Shown here piece after piece: positions 13,936 to 21,574 of a stretch of DNA of 21,574 nt. This DNA is from Campylobacterales bacterium (GTDB lineage Bacteria > Campylobacterota > Campylobacteria > Campylobacterales > Thiovulaceae), in NCBI GenBank assembly GCA_012963895.1, contig DTUW01000108.1:1-21574 (forward strand). The letters run 5' to 3'. The notes beneath the pieces were generated by a model. The model saw only the letters and a program-made list of their open reading frames with translations, ran no database searches and was not told the origin of the DNA. Each line of letters begins with the position of its first letter. Position 1 is the first letter of the stretch. A program made the position numbers and the translations under genes.

Positions 13936-15133
13936 GAGACTAATTCTATTTTTCGTTAAAAGGTATCTTAGGTTTGATAGGGAACAACCTTTTATCTCTC
14001 TTTCAGCAGGTTTAGCTTTTCTTGGGATAGCTCTTGGGGTGATGGTTCTTATTATCGCAATGGCGATAATGAACGGGTTTGATAAGGAACTTCAAAATAG
14101 ACTATTTGTAATGAACTATCCGCTAACCCTAATCTCAACCGTTTCAGATAGTGTTTCTGATGAGGTGCTACAAACATTGGAAAAAGAGTTACCAGATTTG
14201 GTATATAGCCCCTATTTGGTTACAGGTGTAATAGCTAAATATGGTAGAGACATGAAAGGGGGATTTCTCTTTGGAGTAGATTTCAAAAGAGAGGCGAAAA
14301 TAAATCCTGTGATAGAGAAGGCGATTCAGGATTTGGACAAAGTGAAAAAATTTGATGTAGTGGTTGGTAGCGAACTGCTCCAATCTCTCTATATCTCCAA
14401 AGGCTCTAAGATAACCTATATATTTACAGAAGCCTCCCCATCAGGGATAGTTTCGAGTCCGAAAATAAAGAGATTTCGAGTTGTCTCCTCTTTCCATTCT
14501 GGATTGATTTCGTATGATGAAACTTACCACTATGCATCTCTGGAAGGGGTTGGAAAAGTGTTGGGACAGGCAAAAGGGCAGTATCACGGAATCCATATCT
14601 ATTCAAAGAACCCACAAAAAGATAGAGAGAAGATATTGAAAATCCTACCCAACGGATATAGAGTAGTCGGCTGGTGGGAACAGAATGGAAATCTATTTTC
14701 AGCCCTTGAAATGGAAAAGAAAGCCCTATTTATAGTCCTAATGCTAATTATCCTTATTGCTTCTGTAAATATTGTAAGTTCTCTACTGATGACAGTAATG
14801 AATAGGAGAAGTGAGATAGCTCTACTAATTTCGCTTGGAGCTACTGCAAAAGAGATAAAAACCATATTCCTATATCTAGGTATTGTAATAGGTATTGGTG
14901 GAATAGTTGTAGGAGCGGGATTGGGCTTTTTAGGTCTATTTGTCTTAGCAAACTTCGATATAGTCTCTATTCCAGCTGATATATATGGAACTTCTCATCT
15001 GCCTCTCGATTTGGATATATCCGACCTCATCGCGATACTTTTTGGAGCCTTTGTAATAGTGATACTCTCATCACTCTATCCAGCAAAACAGGCAAAAGAT
15101 ATAGATATAGTTCAAGTTCTGAAAAATGAGTAG
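13928..15133 (+). CDS. LolC/LolE-like ABC transporter permease
   Basis: A 401-residue inner-membrane protein of the FtsX/MacB fold. One membrane span lies at about 27-48 (A-F-L-G-I-A-L-G-V-M-V), a large periplasmic domain at about 50-260, and three spans at about 267-290, 311-342 and 367-384. The R-R-S-E-I-A-L-L-I-S-L-G-A-T loop after the second span is the typical coupling region for the ATPase. The N-terminal F-V-K-R-Y-L and N-G-F-D-K-E-L-Q-x-R match LolC/LolE, which release lipoproteins from the inner membrane toward the outer membrane. No LolD ATPase gene is adjacent. The preceding lipoprotein gene is in the same run. The ATG overlaps the FixH-like gene by eight bases. Confidence 0.85.
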   Translation: MNRRLILFFVKRYLRFDREQPFISLSAGLAFLGIALGVMVLIIAMAIMNGFDKELQNRLFVMNYPLTLISTVSDSVSDEVLQTLEKELPDLVYSPYLVTGVIAKYGRDMKGGFLFGVDFKREAKINPVIEKAIQDLDKVKKFDVVVGSELLQSLYISKGSKITYIFTEASPSGIVSSPKIKRFRVVSSFHSGLISYDETYHYASLEGVGKVLGQAKGQYHGIHIYSKNPQKDREKILKILPNGYRVVGWWEQNGNLFSALEMEKKALFIVLMLIILIASVNIVSSLLMTVMNRRSEIALLISLGATAKEIKTIFLYLGIVIGIGGIVVGAGLGFLGLFVLANFDIVSIPADIYGTSHLPLDLDISDLIAILFGAFVIVILSSLYPAKQAKDIDIVQVLKNE

Positions 15134-15147
15134 CAGGAGCTATAAGG

Positions 15148-16197
15148 GTGAATGCTAAATATTTTTTAGCAGTAATATTGGTGCTAAATATCTATTGGAT
15201 GCTAATCCTATATGAGTCGTTTCTGCTTACTATCGTAATAGCTATTCTATTTTCAGTAGCTACTTCAACTATCTACAATAAACTATTAGATTGGACAAAT
15301 TCAGAGTTTCTTAGCTCTCTCCTCTCTTCTCTGTTATTAGCTCTTATCTTCTTTGCTCCTGTTGGATATTTTGTATATGAAGGTGTGGTATTTATAAAAA
15401 ATATAGATACTTCAAATATAGATATATATATTCCATCGGTAAAAGAGATACTTTCATATCTACCAAGCTATTTCGACTTTTTTAAAAGTGATATAGAGTC
15501 TCTATTGGTCTCTATAAATCTACCCCAGATTATGAAAGATGGAATCAAGCATCTAATATCACTTGGGGGTGAAAGTATCATCTTTTTTAAAGATTCTATT
15601 TTGATAATAGTTTTCTACTTTTTTATCCTCTACTACCGGAATAGATTAGGGCGATATTTCAAAAGAATTATTCCTCTCTCTACACAGGATACCCTTTCAC
15701 TTTTTCGAGAAATATCAGTAGTAATGGGAACTGTCTTCTATTCGATAGTGGTAACTGCCTCTTTTGAAGGATTGCTATTTGCACTGTTAGCCTATTTCTA
15801 TGGATACAACCCTATCCTATTTGGAATACTCTACGGATTTGCTTCTCTAATTCCAGTTATAGGAGGTATGTTGATGTGGCTACCTCTTTCGCTCTATGAA
15901 TTTTCACAAAACCATATTAGTAATGGAGTAGTAATAGCTATCTATTCGATAGTGGTTATCTCCTTTATTGCAGATACAATCGTGAAGCCGATGATTATCA
16001 AATATATCAATACCAAAATTATGGATAGCAAAATTCATGTAAATGAGTTGGTGATATTTTTTTCAATGATTGCAGGTATCTCCTCCTTTGGATTTTGGGG
16101 GGTGATATTGGGACCAGCCATTATTACTCTATTTCTCTCACTTATAAAGCTTTATGAAAAGCTATACAAGAGTGAGCAGATTATTAAGATAAAATAA
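15148..16197 (+). CDS. AI-2E family membrane protein (PerM/TqsA type)
   Basis: A 349-residue polytopic membrane protein. Hydrophobic segments occur at about 4-40 (probably two spans), 55-80, 148-168, 200-225, 228-250, 258-280 and 300-340, close to the seven or eight spans of the AI-2 exporter superfamily. F-G-I-L-Y-G-F-A-S-L-I-P-V-I-G-G is the characteristic central block. Members export autoinducer-2 in E. coli (TqsA) or act as sodium/proton antiporters, so the substrate here is open. The GTG start at 15148 has AGGAG eight bases upstream. The gene lies 14 bases after the permease stop. Confidence 0.85.
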   Translation: MNAKYFLAVILVLNIYWMLILYESFLLTIVIAILFSVATSTIYNKLLDWTNSEFLSSLLSSLLLALIFFAPVGYFVYEGVVFIKNIDTSNIDIYIPSVKEILSYLPSYFDFFKSDIESLLVSINLPQIMKDGIKHLISLGGESIIFFKDSILIIVFYFFILYYRNRLGRYFKRIIPLSTQDTLSLFREISVVMGTVFYSIVVTASFEGLLFALLAYFYGYNPILFGILYGFASLIPVIGGMLMWLPLSLYEFSQNHISNGVVIAIYSIVVISFIADTIVKPMIIKYINTKIMDSKIHVNELVIFFSMIAGISSFGFWGVILGPAIITLFLSLIKLYEKLYKSEQIIKIK

Positions 16198-16224
16198 AAC
16201 TTAAACTATTTCAAGGTTCAGACT

Positions 16225-17874
16225 ATGAAACTTTTTCTACTAATATCCTTGGTTGCAATATCCCTATTTGGACGAATAGTTACATTGGACGAGATTTCAA
16301 AATATCCAAAAAGTATCGCAAAAGATTTTTATATATGGCAATTTTTAGAGCAGGAGACAACTACAAAAGAGGAGGCGGAGAAGGCTTTTAAACAGGTATA
16401 TAGAGTTACTCCAAAACTTAGACAAGCATATAAAAAGAGGGGGGGAATTGAGCAACTTCTAATACCAAACTGCCCTATCTATTCCATAGATGATATTCTC
16501 CAAAGAGATGATATTAGTGATGAGTGTGTGAAAAACAACCTTACACCTAAGAGAATATCCCTATTAGATGGCGACCAAATGGCTTCTATTATTAAAAAAT
16601 ATAAAAACCGAGAAGATAGATATGTATCCCTCATTACTATGGCATTTTACTACTCTCAAAATATTGAAAAAACCTTATATGCAAATCCTGAAATCTATCT
16701 AGATATTTTTCTCAAAGGTGATACAAAGATTAGGAGTGATGCGAAGTTCAATAAGGAACTCAATCCCCTATTCCTCCAAAAACTTATTAAATATAAATAC
16801 AAATTCGAAAAGTTCGTAGCAAATGTAATAGCTTATGGTGATATGTATCAGCCGATAAAAAATAGTCTCCTAAAACTGAAACCCTCTAAACAGATGACTA
16901 CTAAAACCCTATTCTATTTGGCTTTCGAGCTTGTCCAGAGTGGCAAGGAAAAGGAGGCTCTTTCATTCTTCAAATTTATACAAAAATATGGGTATTACCA
17001 AGTTGAGAGAGATAGGGCAAACTTCTGGCTATACCTTTTGACAGAAGATAGCAAATACCTAAAATTCCTACTCAATAGCTGGGACATCAACATCTATACT
17101 ATCTATGCTCGTGAGGAGTTGGGAAAACCAGTAGCCACAAATATTCTATACGAAGATGGTTTTCACAACTACAACCCTATTTTTACCCCTCAGATAGACC
17201 CGTCAAACCCTTTCGATTGGTTGAAAGTCCAAAAAGAGATAGCTAAATTTCAAAAGAAAAAGGAATATCAGAGACTTTTAGAGTTTGCTCACTTTTTCAG
17301 AAACAAGAGACATATTGGAATCTATTTCTATATCTTAGAGAGGGGATATAAATTTAGAAAACAGTCCTATCCTACTCCATATAGAGAGAAATTGAAATCT
17401 CTTTCAATTGAAGACCAAGCATTGATATATGCTCTTGCAAGACAAGAGAGTAGATTTATCCCATCTGTTATCTCCAAATCCTATGCTCTCGGAATGATGC
17501 AAATCATGCCTTTCTTAGTTAAAGATATAGCAAAACGGAGAGGGGAAAAGATAGATTTAGAAGATATGTTCAACCCTATAAAGAACCTTGACTATGCTAT
17601 TTTCCATATTCGCGATTTACAGAAACAATTTCAATCACCCCTATTTATTGCCTATGCATATAATGGAGGTCAAGGCTTTACTCGCAGAATGTTGCAATCT
17701 GGAAAATTTCGAGAGGGGAAATATGAGCCGTTCCTAAGCATTGAAACTATTTCATATAGTGAAAGTCGAAAATATGGAAAAAAGGTATTGGCTAACTATG
17801 TCGTTTATCGAAAACTTCTAGGGAAACCCGTTAGCCTCCACCAACTATTAGATGAGGTGGTGATAAAAAAATAG
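16225..17874 (+). CDS. slt: Soluble lytic murein transglycosylase
   Basis: A periplasmic enzyme that cleaves the MurNAc-GlcNAc bond of peptidoglycan with formation of 1,6-anhydromuramic acid. The 549-residue protein has a short signal peptide (about 1-16), a long helical region (about 30-380) like the Slt70 ring domain, and a C-terminal SLT domain. The catalytic Glu is E408 in A-R-Q-E-S-R-F, followed by A-L-G-M-M-Q-I-M-P at 421-429 and A-Y-A-Y-N-G-G at 476-482, all conserved in family 1. A run of seven G at 16439-16445 lies early in the coding frame (codons 72-74). The gene starts 27 bases after the AI-2E gene without a strong Shine-Dalgarno (AAGG about nine bases upstream) and is followed by flgG. 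Confidence 0.92.
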   Translation: MKLFLLISLVAISLFGRIVTLDEISKYPKSIAKDFYIWQFLEQETTTKEEAEKAFKQVYRVTPKLRQAYKKRGGIEQLLIPNCPIYSIDDILQRDDISDECVKNNLTPKRISLLDGDQMASIIKKYKNREDRYVSLITMAFYYSQNIEKTLYANPEIYLDIFLKGDTKIRSDAKFNKELNPLFLQKLIKYKYKFEKFVANVIAYGDMYQPIKNSLLKLKPSKQMTTKTLFYLAFELVQSGKEKEALSFFKFIQKYGYYQVERDRANFWLYLLTEDSKYLKFLLNSWDINIYTIYAREELGKPVATNILYEDGFHNYNPIFTPQIDPSNPFDWLKVQKEIAKFQKKKEYQRLLEFAHFFRNKRHIGIYFYILERGYKFRKQSYPTPYREKLKSLSIEDQALIYALARQESRFIPSVISKSYALGMMQIMPFLVKDIAKRRGEKIDLEDMFNPIKNLDYAIFHIRDLQKQFQSPLFIAYAYNGGQGFTRRMLQSGKFREGKYEPFLSIETISYSESRKYGKKVLANYVVYRKLLGKPVSLHQLLDEVVIKK

Positions 17875-17907
17875 TAGAATTATTGAAACATATAAAAGGA
17901 TTGAAAT

Positions 17908-18696
17908 ATGTTAAGAGCTTTATATACCGCTTCAACAGGAATGTTAGCTCAACAGATTCAAATAGATACCACTTCAAACAATATCGCCAATGTCAATACA
18001 ATAGGATTTAGAAAACAACGAGCAGAATTCGCCGACTTGATGTATCAAGTTTCTGAATATGCAGGAACAGCTACCAGCTCCACAACAACATCTCCAACAG
18101 GGATTGAAGTGGGCTTAGGGGTTCGCCCAACAGCTGTAACTAAGATATTTTCACAAGGAAACTTTCAAGAGACTGGAAATAATTTAGATATGGCTATCAC
18201 AGGAAACGGCTTTTTCCAAATCGAGTTACCAGATGGAACTATTGCATATACCAGAAACGGAGCATTTAAATTGAACCAAGATGGACAGATTGTAAATAGT
18301 GATGGATATAAGTTGATTCCTGAAATCGTTCTACCAGAAGATACTACCGATGTCTCTATTGGGGCTGATGGGGTTGTTTCAGTGGTTCAAGCTGGTCAAG
18401 AGGGTTCTCAACAGATAGGACAGATAGAGTTGGCAAACTTTGTCAATCCCGCAGGACTTCATGCACTTGGGGATAACCTTTTAACTGCTACCGATGCATC
18501 AGGTGATGCGATAGTTTCAACTCCTGGACTAAATGGACTTGGAAATATTCGGCAGGGGTTTGTAGAGTTGAGTAATGTTCAACTTGTTGTTGAACTTACC
18601 GACCTCATCACAGGACAGAGAGCCTATGAAGCCAATTCAAAATCTATCACAACATCGGACGAGATGTTACAAACCGTTAATGGACTTAAAAGATAG
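17908..18696 (+). CDS. flgG: Flagellar distal rod protein FlgG
   Basis: A structural protein of the flagellar distal rod, which crosses the peptidoglycan and outer membrane rings; it is exported by the flagellar type III system. Length (262) is typical. The N-terminal rod signature N-N-I-A-N-V-N-T-I-G-F-R-K-Q at about 24-37 and the C-terminal L-I-T-G-Q-R-A-Y-E-A-N-S-K at about 234-246 with T-S-D-E-M-L-Q are full length and intact, and A-I-T-G-N-G-F-F-Q-I lies in the middle. AGGA is about eight bases before the ATG. No sigma54 or sigma28 promoter was recognised in the 33-base gap; only a weak TAGAAT at 17875-17880 is seen. No other flagellar gene (such as flgF, flgH or flgI) is beside it. Confidence 0.97.
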   Translation: MLRALYTASTGMLAQQIQIDTTSNNIANVNTIGFRKQRAEFADLMYQVSEYAGTATSSTTTSPTGIEVGLGVRPTAVTKIFSQGNFQETGNNLDMAITGNGFFQIELPDGTIAYTRNGAFKLNQDGQIVNSDGYKLIPEIVLPEDTTDVSIGADGVVSVVQAGQEGSQQIGQIELANFVNPAGLHALGDNLLTATDASGDAIVSTPGLNGLGNIRQGFVELSNVQLVVELTDLITGQRAYEANSKSITTSDEMLQTVNGLKR

Positions 18697-18707
18697 GATT
18701 TAGAGGG

Positions 18708-19499
18708 GTGAAAAAGAGACACACCATAAAATCTCTTCAAAAGATGAAGGGGGTTGAAAAGATAGCGATGATAACCGCTTATGATGCCCTCTTCTCAAAT
18801 CTCTTTGATGGTGAGATAGACATAATACTAGTTGGGGATAGTCTCAATATGAGTTTTAGGGGCGAACCTGATACCCTTTCAGCCGACATGGATATTATGA
18901 TATACCACACTAAGGCAGTCTGCAAAGGGGCTACAAATACCTTTATAGTAGCTGATATGCCTTTTGGAACTTACACAACCAAAGAGGAGGCATTATCTAA
19001 TAGTATCCGTTTCTATCGTGAAACTTGTGCCGATGCGGTCAAAGTCGAGGGAGGCATTGAGAGAACAGAAACTATCAGGTATCTGACCCAGAACGGGATA
19101 GCAGTAGTTGGACATATTGGATTAATGCCCCAAAGTTTCAGAGGAGAGGGGGGCTATTTCGTCAAAGGGAAAGATGGGGATAGCTTTCAAAAGGTTCTAA
19201 ATGATGGCTTAGCTGTTGAGAAGGCAGGAGCCTTTATGGTTGTAGTTGAAGGGGTAAAAGAGGAATTGGCTAAGGAACTTGCTGAAAATCTCACTATCCC
19301 CGTAATTGGTATTGGAGCTGGAAAAGATGTAGATGGTCAGGTTCTGGTCTGGTCTGATATGTTGGGATTTTTCGACAAGTTCAAACCAAAATTTGTAAAA
19401 AGATATTTAGATGGCGGGGAACTAGTTCGCCAAAGTGTAGCTAACTATGTGAAAGAGGTGAAAGAGGGTCTATTCCCCGCAAAAGAACATATATATTAG
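18708..19499 (+). CDS. panB: 3-methyl-2-oxobutanoate hydroxymethyltransferase
   Basis: It transfers a hydroxymethyl group from 5,10-methylene-tetrahydrofolate to alpha-ketoisovalerate, giving ketopantoate, the first committed step of pantothenate and coenzyme A synthesis. The product is a 263-residue TIM barrel of normal length. V-G-D-S at 42-45 (D44), A-D-M-P-F-G with D83, and K112/E114 in V-K-V-E-G-G form the Mg and substrate site, with G-H-I-G-L-M-P-Q at 135-142 and the catalytic Glu E181 in V-V-E-G-V. The start is GTG at 18708 with AGGA eight bases upstream, 11 bases after flgG. PanC and PanD are not in the window. Confidence 0.96.
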   Translation: MKKRHTIKSLQKMKGVEKIAMITAYDALFSNLFDGEIDIILVGDSLNMSFRGEPDTLSADMDIMIYHTKAVCKGATNTFIVADMPFGTYTTKEEALSNSIRFYRETCADAVKVEGGIERTETIRYLTQNGIAVVGHIGLMPQSFRGEGGYFVKGKDGDSFQKVLNDGLAVEKAGAFMVVVEGVKEELAKELAENLTIPVIGIGAGKDVDGQVLVWSDMLGFFDKFKPKFVKRYLDGGELVRQSVANYVKEVKEGLFPAKEHIY

Positions 19500-19511
19500 G
19501 AGTTGTATATT

Positions 19512-20972
19512 ATGGAGTTTATTGAAACTCGAGGAAATGAGGAGGGGCGACCTCATCAAGTTCAATTTTCAGAAGCGATATTAAACCCAAATGCAAGTTT
19601 TGGAGGGTTGTATGTTCCAAAGTATCTCCCGAAACTCGATTTGGAAAAGTTGCAAGGTTTGGATTACAAAGAGTTAGCTTTCCAAATTTTGAGAGAGTTC
19701 AATATAGATATATCAGACAAGACATTGCAGGAGGCTATATCACTTTATGACAAGTTCGATAATCCAAATGAACCTGTGCCATTAGTTGATGTTGGAGACG
19801 GACTATATATATCAGAACTCTATCACGGACCAACTAGGGCATTTAAAGATATGGCACTCCAACCTTTTGGAAAGGTTCTATCGTCCTTAGCAGTTGAGAG
19901 AGATGAAAAGTATCTAATATTGGTAGCAACGAGTGGAGATACTGGACCAGCAACCCTTGAAACTTTTAAAAATAGACCAAATATCAAAGTTGTCTGCCTC
20001 TATCCTTATGGTGGGACTTCTGATGTTCAGAGATTACAAATGGTTACAGAAGATGGGGAAAATCTGAAAGTTATCGGAATTAGAGGCAGTTTCGATGATG
20101 CTCAGACAACTTTAAAAACCCTCCTCCGTTCAGAAGATTTCCGAAAAGAGTTAGAAGAGAGAAATATCAAACTATCAGCAGCAAACTCGGTAAATTTTGG
20201 ACGAATAATATTCCAAACCATCTACCATATTTATAGCTATCTCCAACTGGTTCAGAGAGGGGAGATAGAGCTAGGAGAAGAGGTATATATCACCGTCCCG
20301 AGTGGAAATTTCGGAAATGCTTTGGGTGGTTTCTATGCTAAACAGATGGGGTTGCCTATTGCAAAAATATTTATCGCCTCCAATGAGAACAATATCCTAA
20401 CCGATTTCATTACAACCGGAAAATATTCGCTAATCGGTAGAAAGGTGGTAAATACCAAATCACCAGCTATGGACATTCTCAAATCCTCCAATGTAGAAAG
20501 GGTTCTATTTGCTCTATTTGGGGCTGAACGGACAAAAGAGCTAATGGAGGAGCTTGAAAATAGACAAGAATACCAACTCACCCAAGAGGAGTTAGAGAAG
20601 TTGCAAAACCACTTTTCAGCCGTCTATTCAACTGATAGCGAATGTATAGAAGAGATTAGGAACTATTTTCAAAAGGGCTATCTAATGGATACCCATACAG
20701 CTACTAATATCAAAGCTCATAGAGAACTTAGAGAGAAACCTTTGAAGAATATCGCCTATTCTACCGCTGAATGGACTAAGTTTTCACCTTCTATCTTAGA
20801 AGCCCTTGAAGGGATTTCAGGAGTTTCAGATAGAGAAGCTTTGGAAAAAATATCAAAACTTGCAAATATTCCAATTCCTCACCAAATTCAATCCCTATTT
20901 GAGAAGGAGATAGCTCAAAAAATAGTAGTTCCTGTTCCAGAAATAGAGAAAGAGATACTAGATTTCATCTAA
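19512..20972 (+). CDS. thrC: Threonine synthase
   Basis: A PLP enzyme converting O-phosphohomoserine to threonine. The product is 486 residues, the long form with an N-terminal cap domain (Y-V-P-K at 34-37). The PLP lysine is K112 in T-R-A-F-K-D-M-A-L, T-S-G-D-T-G-P-A is at 140-147, and the phosphate-binding P-S-G-N-F-G-N-A block is further on. I chose the ATG at 19512, with AGGAG at 19498-19502 nine bases upstream, over the in-frame TTG at 19503, which touches that AGGAG. It follows panB closely. The next gene starts immediately after its TAA. Confidence 0.96.
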   Translation: MEFIETRGNEEGRPHQVQFSEAILNPNASFGGLYVPKYLPKLDLEKLQGLDYKELAFQILREFNIDISDKTLQEAISLYDKFDNPNEPVPLVDVGDGLYISELYHGPTRAFKDMALQPFGKVLSSLAVERDEKYLILVATSGDTGPATLETFKNRPNIKVVCLYPYGGTSDVQRLQMVTEDGENLKVIGIRGSFDDAQTTLKTLLRSEDFRKELEERNIKLSAANSVNFGRIIFQTIYHIYSYLQLVQRGEIELGEEVYITVPSGNFGNALGGFYAKQMGLPIAKIFIASNENNILTDFITTGKYSLIGRKVVNTKSPAMDILKSSNVERVLFALFGAERTKELMEELENRQEYQLTQEELEKLQNHFSAVYSTDSECIEEIRNYFQKGYLMDTHTATNIKAHRELREKPLKNIAYSTAEWTKFSPSILEALEGISGVSDREALEKISKLANIPIPHQIQSLFEKEIAQKIVVPVPEIEKEILDFI

Positions 20973-21574
20973 ATGGTGCGAGTTATAACTCTCCTATCTA
21001 TCGCTATATCTCTATATGGTCTCGAAATTGCAGATAGATATTTAGAGATGAACGATACATATAAAGCCCTAAATCGCCTCTTCTACTTAGCACAAGATGA
21101 GAGAAACTTTATAGTTGATAGTTTTGGAGAGTTTATAACTCCTGAGGATATAGTATATAGAGTTAGAAAAATAGAAAAGATGGTTTCAGATAAAGAGAGA
21201 GAGGCGGTAGAAAACTTTTTCAAACAGAAAGAGATAGAAGAGAACCTATTCATAAAATCCTATCTCCTGTTTCAAGAGAAAAGATATTCAGAAGTTGTAA
21301 AGTTGTGTAAAAAAATATTGGATTACTATCCCAATAATCCCTATGCTCTGATTTACCTTGCCCAATCCTCAATTCATACCAAAGACCACACCCCCGCCGA
21401 AAATAGCTATATGAAACTGATTCAACTCTATCCAAACAATATAGTATATAGGTATGAACTTATAGACCTATATCTACACGATGAAAAGATAGAGAAGGCT
21501 AAAAAGGTGTTTGATGAGGTGGAAAAACGATTTCCTAAGGATAGATATTTAGACCGATATAGAAAAGAGATAGA
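20973..21574 (+). CDS. Exported tetratricopeptide-repeat protein (3' end beyond window)
   Basis: An open frame starts at the ATG directly after the thrC TAA and runs about 200 codons to the window edge without a stop. The first residues (M-V-R-V-I-T-L-L-S-I-A-I-S-L-Y-G) look like a short signal peptide. The rest is helical with TPR-like repeats: Y-x-x-V-V-K-L-C-K-K-I-L-D-Y-Y-P-N-N-P-Y-A, then a second unit with L-I-Q-L-Y-P-N-N, then K-V-F-D-E-V-E-K-R-F-P-K-D. TPR proteins mediate protein-protein contacts, so the function is not assignable. There is no clear Shine-Dalgarno, so translation is likely coupled to thrC. Confidence 0.75.
   Translation, partial: MVRVITLLSIAISLYGLEIADRYLEMNDTYKALNRLFYLAQDERNFIVDSFGEFITPEDIVYRVRKIEKMVSDKEREAVENFFKQKEIEENLFIKSYLLFQEKRYSEVVKLCKKILDYYPNNPYALIYLAQSSIHTKDHTPAENSYMKLIQLYPNNIVYRYELIDLYLHDEKIEKAKKVFDEVEKRFPKDRYLDRYRKEI

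Noticed and set aside
17818..17907. Flagellar sigma54 or sigma28 promoter before flgG
   Set aside because: No GG-N10-GC or CGATWT-like element was found; only a weak TAGAAT at 17875-17880.

Overview
The window looks like chromosome from a member of the Campylobacterota (Epsilonproteobacteria), of the Sulfurovum/Sulfurimonas/Nautiliales kind. The evidence is low G+C, heavy use of AGA arginine codons, densely packed overlapping genes, PglE and PglF of the Campylobacter protein-glycosylation type, an aminofutalosine-type menaquinone enzyme, a long PdxJ, and a FixH-like/LolC-type envelope block. The genus is not resolved from sequence alone.

Layout. (1) Bases 2-1441 hold the 3' part of a secreted right-handed beta-helix protein with polymorphic-outer-membrane-type repeats and two C-terminal copies of a GWN...IW...FWV domain. 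(2) Bases 1465-5303, minus strand, hold a surface-sugar operon in the order hldD, pglE, pglF, ending at a likely terminator between 1434 and 1476. (3) Bases 5363-6864 hold a class D12 adenine DNA methyltransferase (plus strand) facing a small gene (minus strand) with GIY-YIG-like features. Together they are a candidate restriction-modification pair set between housekeeping genes. (4) Bases 6868-8097, minus strand, hold a probable aminofutalosine deaminase of the futalosine menaquinone pathway, divergent from pepA. (5) From 8151 to the window end every gene is on the plus strand with overlaps or gaps of 0-53 bases: pepA, a small membrane protein, pdxJ, an RluA-family pseudouridine synthase, a four-domain fibronectin-III lipoprotein, a TPM-like membrane protein, a FixH-like protein, a LolC/E-like permease, an AI-2E-family membrane protein, a soluble lytic transglycosylase, flgG, panB, thrC and a TPR protein cut by the window edge.

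How they fit together. The 8.1-21.6 kb stretch mixes cofactor and amino-acid synthesis (PLP, pantothenate, threonine) with envelope and flagellar functions, as is common in Campylobacterota, where operons often join unrelated functions. Several starts (TTG, GTG, or ATG overlapping the previous stop) suggest translational coupling. The accessory parts are the beta-helix protein, the methyltransferase with its small partner, and perhaps the lipoprotein/TPM/FixH/Lol envelope block. No rRNA, tRNA, CRISPR, insertion sequence or origin was seen, and no stretch over 300 bases lacks a gene.
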